From positions 52,653,457 through 52,717,456 of the forward strand of contig NC_080420.1 of NCBI RefSeq assembly GCF_029873635.1: a DNA stretch of 64,000 nucleotides, given 5' to 3'. Below are positions 59,801 to 64,000 of this stretch, piece after piece. This stretch comes from Malania oleifera. Lineage: Eukaryota > Streptophyta > Magnoliopsida > Santalales > Ximeniaceae. The first letter of the stretch is position 1; each line of letters opens with the position of its first letter. The translations under genes were made by a program, and so were the position numbers. The notes below the pieces were generated by a model. The model did no database searches, was not told the DNA's origin, and saw only the letters and a program-made list of their open reading frames with translations.

Positions 59801-60187
59801 TGTTATGAACCTGTGAGCAACCAGATCAAAGTGACACTAGAAATTTAATATGGTTTGGTCAATATCGACCTACGTCCACGGAGCACACACCAAATATTCA
59901 CTATTTCGCCAGAAAATTACAATTCTCACTCTCTCTCTCCCTCTTTTCCTCCTTTTTATCCTTTATGCTCTTTAAGCTTTTCACTGTTGTTTTGTCATTC
60001 CTCAGCCCTCTATTTATAGAGCTGATCTTCCAATCACTATTTAATTACAATTTAAACATAATCAATCAAAACATGGGAAGTTACAATCATGGGATAAATG
60101 GAGATTAATTTCATCGCGTGAGATTAATTGCACCGCGTTCCAATCTCAATTCTAGCTCTTGGTTGTCTCCTGGCTCCAGCTATAACA
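59801..60187 (-). repeat. Cop-B 5' LTR
   Basis: 387 bp. Holds a minus-strand TATA box (CTATAAATAGAG, about 60020-60009) that the 3' LTR has lost. Confidence 0.88.
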
Positions 60188-60192
60188 AAGAG

Positions 60193-61700
60193 GTGGTTCA
60201 AACATTTAAGGACCATTGGGAGAGGCAGCAAGCTAAACCATTCTCTATAAAAATTAACACATTACTAAATAAAATTAATGAGCATTGTTCATTTGTTCCT
60301 TGAAGGTACTAATTACTCTTTTTCCAATTAAAATTATACTTTGATATTTAAGTAAAAATAAATAGATCGATGAACTTGTTGTCTAGATAAATTAATTAGT
60401 TAGTCAAAATGTCCAAAAGGATCTCAAATACTTCTGTATTATAATAATAATAGTAATAATAATAATATAGTTGCTTAAGAGTGGTCTTGAGATTTCAAGA
60501 ATTCCAAGGAGATCTTTGAGGTTTGTCAAAAAGATACAAACCTCCCCTTATATTTTGCAAAAAAGACAAGTCTTTTGAGGGTAGATTTGTAACTTTTTGA
60601 CAAATCTTAGGAAGGTCTAGCTCTTTTTTTAACCTCAGGAAGGTTAATGAGAGTTTTGAAATCTTAGGGGAGGTTCCTATCTTTTGTCAAACCTCAGCGA
60701 ATGTTAGTATTTTATTTTCTTTCTCACTTCTTTGATAATTAAATATGAAAAAAGTAAATTTCTTAATATTTTTTAAATGTCTTCTACCTAAAATATGTGG
60801 GTAGATGGTCAACCAAAAACATTCATTGGTTTTCCATTCGATTTTTTCAACTTGGTTTATTTCTAAGACCGAAATTGAAACCGAAAATTGAATGCTAAGA
60901 AGTTAAATATTGAAACCAAAAATAAAAAAAATACAATACCAATTCTTAATTTTTTTAGTAACTTTTGTACACTTTATGTGTGAGCATCATTTTGACTAAA
61001 AAATTTTTGTTTTTAAAACTTACATATGATTATCTAATTTTTCAATATGAGACAAATTGAAATAAAATTCATAGTATTTGATAGCTACTTTCACCATTGA
61101 TCTAGGGACACTTTGTCTTTCATCCTGTAAGTTAGCTGCTTGCTGTGATATTGAGCATTTTTCCTTCATGGCATTAAGAAAAGCAAAGCATCGAGAGAAA
61201 GTAGACCATTTCCATATATGTAAATTTTTGATTCAATCGAGTCTTTCTCTAAACCGTTCGAGGTTGACTTGCTGTCATAAGACATGCCTTTACTCAACTT
61301 ACTATTGCAAATATCCTAACTAAACGAATGAGAGATTCAATAGCATTGCCGTCTTTCCAGAAAGATTTGCAGAGCTAAACCCCTCCTTAATCCTCTCATT
61401 TCCATTCTCTTGAGATTATAAAGAAGATTTCATTTAAAATATATGTACATGCATATGACATACCACTTTTTATTGAAAAATATTACATGGAGTAGTGTTT
61501 TTTAATTAAAAGACGGCTATCCAACGTTTTTAATTTAGTACAATATTTGATATGCATTGGAAAAAAAATTCAGTTTGAATTATTTGAAAATAATTTATAT
61601 TTAAAAAATATTAAAATAGGAAAAAGTCCGACAAAACGGAAAACTCGTCGTCAGTGACCTTTTCTATTTGGGAGGGGCAAGCAGCCTAGCGCCTTGCGCT
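60193..61700. other. Intergenic DNA upstream of the right-hand gene
   Basis: AT-rich, with the MITE-like element at 60515-60697. No gene was recognised. The last 80 bp (GGAGGGGCAAGC...) are GC-richer and probably belong to the 5' leader of the gene at 61733. Confidence 0.45.
60515..60697. mobile_element. MITE-like element with inverted termini
   Basis: The left end TTTGAGGTTTGTCAAAAAGA...AACCTCCCCTTA and the right end, read in reverse as GCTGAGGTTTGACAAAAGAT...AACCTCCCCTAA, are imperfect inverted repeats of about 35 bp. The centre also contains CTCAGGAAGGTTA-type words. No coding capacity. A target duplication was not clear, so the superfamily is open. Confidence 0.6.
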
Positions 61701-61732
61701 TCTCCTAGCTTTGAGCGACAGGCAACAGAGTA

Positions 61733-62011
61733 ATGGCCTTAACAATTCCAACCCACTCCATACTCAAGTTTCTCCATCCCCAGCACCAAGTCCTGAACAC
61801 CCACAGAGGGCGTTTTACAGCCGGTACCAAAAGAATTACAAGAACCAGTACGCTATGGGTCTCCTCATCCTTTGTCTTTTCAGCCCATCAAGTTCATCAC
61901 CATCATTTGCTTAATCCCAAATCGTGCTCTAAACCTGCAGTTCTCACGAAGGTTAGCAGCAATGGTGGTGGGGATGCCGTTGATGCCACCCCTCAACGGT
62001 CCGTGGCATCT
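61733..62011 (+). CDS. First exon of a putative plastid-targeted protein
   Basis: An ATG at 61733 opens a 93-codon frame that ends at a good donor, TCT|GTAAGT (62012). The N-terminus MALTIPTHSILKFLHPQHQV is followed by a stretch rich in Ser, Thr, Arg and His with no acidic residue for about 75 residues, then VSSNGGGDAVDATPQRSVAS. This is what a chloroplast transit peptide and start of the mature protein look like. No conserved domain is visible, so the product is unknown; exon 2 was not found before the window ends. The local base composition is distinctly less AT-rich than the flanks, which supports a real exon. Confidence 0.62.
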
Positions 62012-62891
62012 GTAAGTCCAAACTACTTTGAAGCTCAAATTCAATGGTTTCAATTTGCATCGAGCCCATTTTGACCTTTTTTTTTTTTTTGGCTGTTGGT
62101 TTTTGCTCCTACCACCTCTTCAAAGGGGAAAGCTGGGTTCGGGTTATTTGGGTTTATGTTTTGTATTGTTTTCCAGTAACTGTGCTTCGCAGTGATTTTT
62201 GATGTGGAGCTATGGATATTGGTCAGTATTGAAATCCTTGATGTGGAGTGGAGTATTTGCTAATCTTAAGCGTTGAAAAGTTGTGCGCTTTGGCATATTT
62301 TAGAAGTTATAATTCAGAACGTAGAATTAAACTGGTTGGGACATATTGTTTTTTTCTTGCCCTGCTTCAGTAAGATTAACTAATGAATTTATTATCAACT
62401 TCTAAAAAAATCAAATATTCATAAATGATGTTGTAATGTTGTATATGTTGAAGCAATTTTTGTTGGGCTGGTCTTCTTGGTTAGGTATGGGCCCTCCTCG
62501 GGCCTGGATATCCTGCAAAGACAAAGAAAGGGGGGTTTACTAGAGCAGGGACTCGGAAAAATCTTCCAATCCTTAGGTTAGTAAGGGTCACTAGAAGGAG
62601 GCTTTGGAAGACTAGATATGATGGAGTTTAGAGTACTTATCTTCTCGCTTTCTTCTGATCTCCTGTGGTTACCTGGTGGAGTTCCAATTTCTCCTCTACC
62701 ATCGTTAGTGGGGTGTTGTGGAAGGCTTGTAGTTGTGGGTGCATTAGGCAGTAGCCTCTGAAGTTTCTGTTATGGTGGGCTTAGTGGTCTGTTTTAATAC
62801 CACTGAATAGGGCGTACATATGTATCCCTTGTATTTTCCATTATTAGTCTGAAGTTTTCTGTGAGCTAAAGGGGTTTTGAGCTTAGCATCT
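62012..62891 (+). other. Intron 1 of the right-hand gene (no further exon seen)
   Basis: Starts GTAAGT. A moderately GC-rich stretch at about 62480-62880 has several stops in all frames and no recognised homology; it may be an old unclassified repeat. Confidence 0.45.
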
Positions 62892-63327
62892 TGATAGGAT
62901 CCTGGGGTTATCGTGGAGAAATTGGGGAAATTGAAAGAATGAAAAATATTAAGAGAAATAGGGTTTGATCACTTCAAGTGGATCTGCCTCCAAATTAGCC
63001 AATGGTTATGAATTATGTTATTGCTTCATTGCTTGCTTTCATGCCAAAAGCCCCATAGGGGTCACATATATATAGGGTAGAGAAACTGACTCCTATTAGG
63101 ACTGTAAAATATGGTCTTGAATCCTAACTAATTTGGTAATCCTAACAAACATTAAATAATCCTAACATTAAATAGAATCCTAATTGATTTAGGGCTCATA
63201 TTAATTAGAAATCCCAATTGATTGGGAATCCTAACTAATAGAAATTAAATAATCGTAACATTAAATAGAGTCCTAGTTGATTTGGGAATCATCTTAAGTA
63301 GAAATAATTGATTTGGGAATCCTAACA
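62892..63327 (-). repeat. 3' LTR of a Ty3/gypsy relic
   Basis: In plus reading it runs TGATAGGATCCTGGGG...GGGAATCCTAACA (436 bp). On its minus strand CTATATATATG (about 63076-63066) is a TATA box. It contains several GGAATCCTAAC/GAATCCTAAT-type repeats. A minus-strand polypurine tract (GAAGAAAGCGGGAA) abuts its right edge at about 63328-63341. Confidence 0.72.
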
Positions 63328-63339
63328 TTCCCGCTTTCT

Positions 63340-64000
63340 TCAAGTCAACCTTGGCCTCAAGGATGAGCAGCAATAAACTCCGAGAATATCTCCACTTTGT
63401 AGTTGCATGTACAATGACCAGCATCTCTTTGTTAGTCATGCCAATGTGGGATGGAGAAAAAGATTTATTGGTAAAAGCAATGGGGTGTCTGTCTTGCATT
63501 AAAACTGCACTAATGTCAACTTTTGATGCATCGGACTTGATGATAAACACCTTGTTGTAATCTAGCAAGGCAAGAATTAGTGTGGTGGTCATTGTGTGCT
63601 TAAGCCTGACAAAGGCTTGCTCAACTTCCTTACTTCATTTGATTGCATCCTTTTTCAGAAGAGTGGTCCGTGGAGCACTAATCATTCCATAATTGTTGAC
63701 ACAAGTAGTAACCAGTCAACACCAAAAATCCTCACAGCATTTTTATTGTTTGTGGAATACGCCAGTTTGCCATCACTTGTATTTTAGAAGGATTGAAACA
63801 CCTTCTTGGGAAATAATATTCCCAAGGTATTCCACATGTGGTCGAGCAACACTACATTTAGATTTCTTGACAAACAGATGATGCTCACGAAAAGTGGTGA
63901 GTACAAAATGACCTAAATGATCCGACAATAGAGGAATGTAGTGATCATGCATTCGCTGAGATGGCAATCCCCGTGGCTCCTTAAATAGGTCAAATTTTTT
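63340..64000 (-). pseudogene. Ty3/gypsy RT-RNase H relic, continuing off the window
   Basis: The minus-strand frame 63967-63773 reads the end of RT (HHLFVKKSKCSVARPHVEYL, then GNIISQEGVS). The frame 63592-63390 reads RNase H (ALLDYNKVFIIKSDASKVDI, then AVLMQDRHPIAFTNKSFSPS). RNase H then passes directly into the element's 3' end, so the integrase is deleted. The 5' part lies right of the window. It is probably inserted in intron 1 of the right-hand gene, antisense to it. Confidence 0.8.

Larger units (their letters stand above)
56694..60187 (-). mobile_element. Cop-B: internally deleted Ty1/copia element
   Basis: The LTRs are at 56694-57027 (3') and 59801-60187 (5'), in TGTTA..TAACA form. 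AAGAA (56689-56693) and AAGAG (60188-60192) are a 5-bp duplication with one mismatch. The PBS is at 59786-59798. Gag, protease, pre-integrase and the start of RT can be read on the minus strand. Most of the integrase and all of the RT core and RNase H are missing. At 3.5 kb it is clearly shorter than a full Ty1/copia element of about 5 kb. Stops are also present, so it is non-autonomous. Confidence 0.88.

Noticed and set aside
63596..63881. Plus-strand frames near the right edge
   Set aside because: Antisense to the gypsy RT-RNase H relic on the minus strand.

Overview
This is a plant nuclear window, probably from an angiosperm with a transposon-rich genome. The evidence is GT..AG introns, tRNA-iMet-primed LTR retrotransposons of both Ty1/copia and Ty3/gypsy, tRNA-derived SINEs, a TRIM, a hAT-like element and AT-rich intergenic DNA. 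Two host genes are visible, each only in part. I cannot name the species. No bacterial-style operon, CRISPR array, rRNA gene or tRNA gene was seen.

Left part (1-15060): the 5' half of a TMEM214-family gene on the minus strand. Exon 1 is at 15010-14546, exon 2 at 14400-14263 and exon 3 at 1004-816; the rest lies left of the window. Intron 2 is about 13.3 kb. It holds a SINE with a 13-bp target duplication, a Ty3/gypsy gag-protease relic split by a chromovirus of the same family in the opposite orientation (5557-9763), a hAT-like element carrying a divergent pair of snRNA-type promoters, and an Au-like SINE. Intron 3 holds a TRIM.

Middle part (16462-49534): one old Ty1/copia element spread over 33 kb by insertions. 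Its two LTRs, primer-binding site, gag, protease, integrase, RT and RNase H remnants can be followed in order between them. Inserted are solo LTRs A and C, a Tekay/Del-like chromovirus G (22697-42043), and an S-family solo LTR with a second S copy inside it. G carries solo LTR X (itself holding LTR B) in its 5' LTR, solo LTR S1 in its leader and solo LTR D in its gag. A 1.7-kb tandem duplication copies the end of X, the end of the G 5' LTR, the primer-binding site and the start of S1. Target duplications can be read at nearly every junction, so the order of events is clear.

Right part (49535-64000): another copy of the repeat hit by the copia element, solo LTR E with an S copy inside, an internally deleted small Ty1/copia element (56694-60187, minus) with a motif-rich leader, a MITE-like element, then the first exon of an unidentified gene with a plastid-transit-like N-terminus (61733-62011, plus). 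A gypsy relic with its 3' LTR follows, probably in that gene's first intron.

The most unusual signals are regulatory. Several LTR families carry dense arrays of short CpG-rich palindromes just upstream of their TATA box, with a core that differs between families. The hAT-like element carries two outward-facing USE+TATA modules with Pol II snRNA spacing. No retroelement here looks autonomous, and no new protein-coding system could be recognised.
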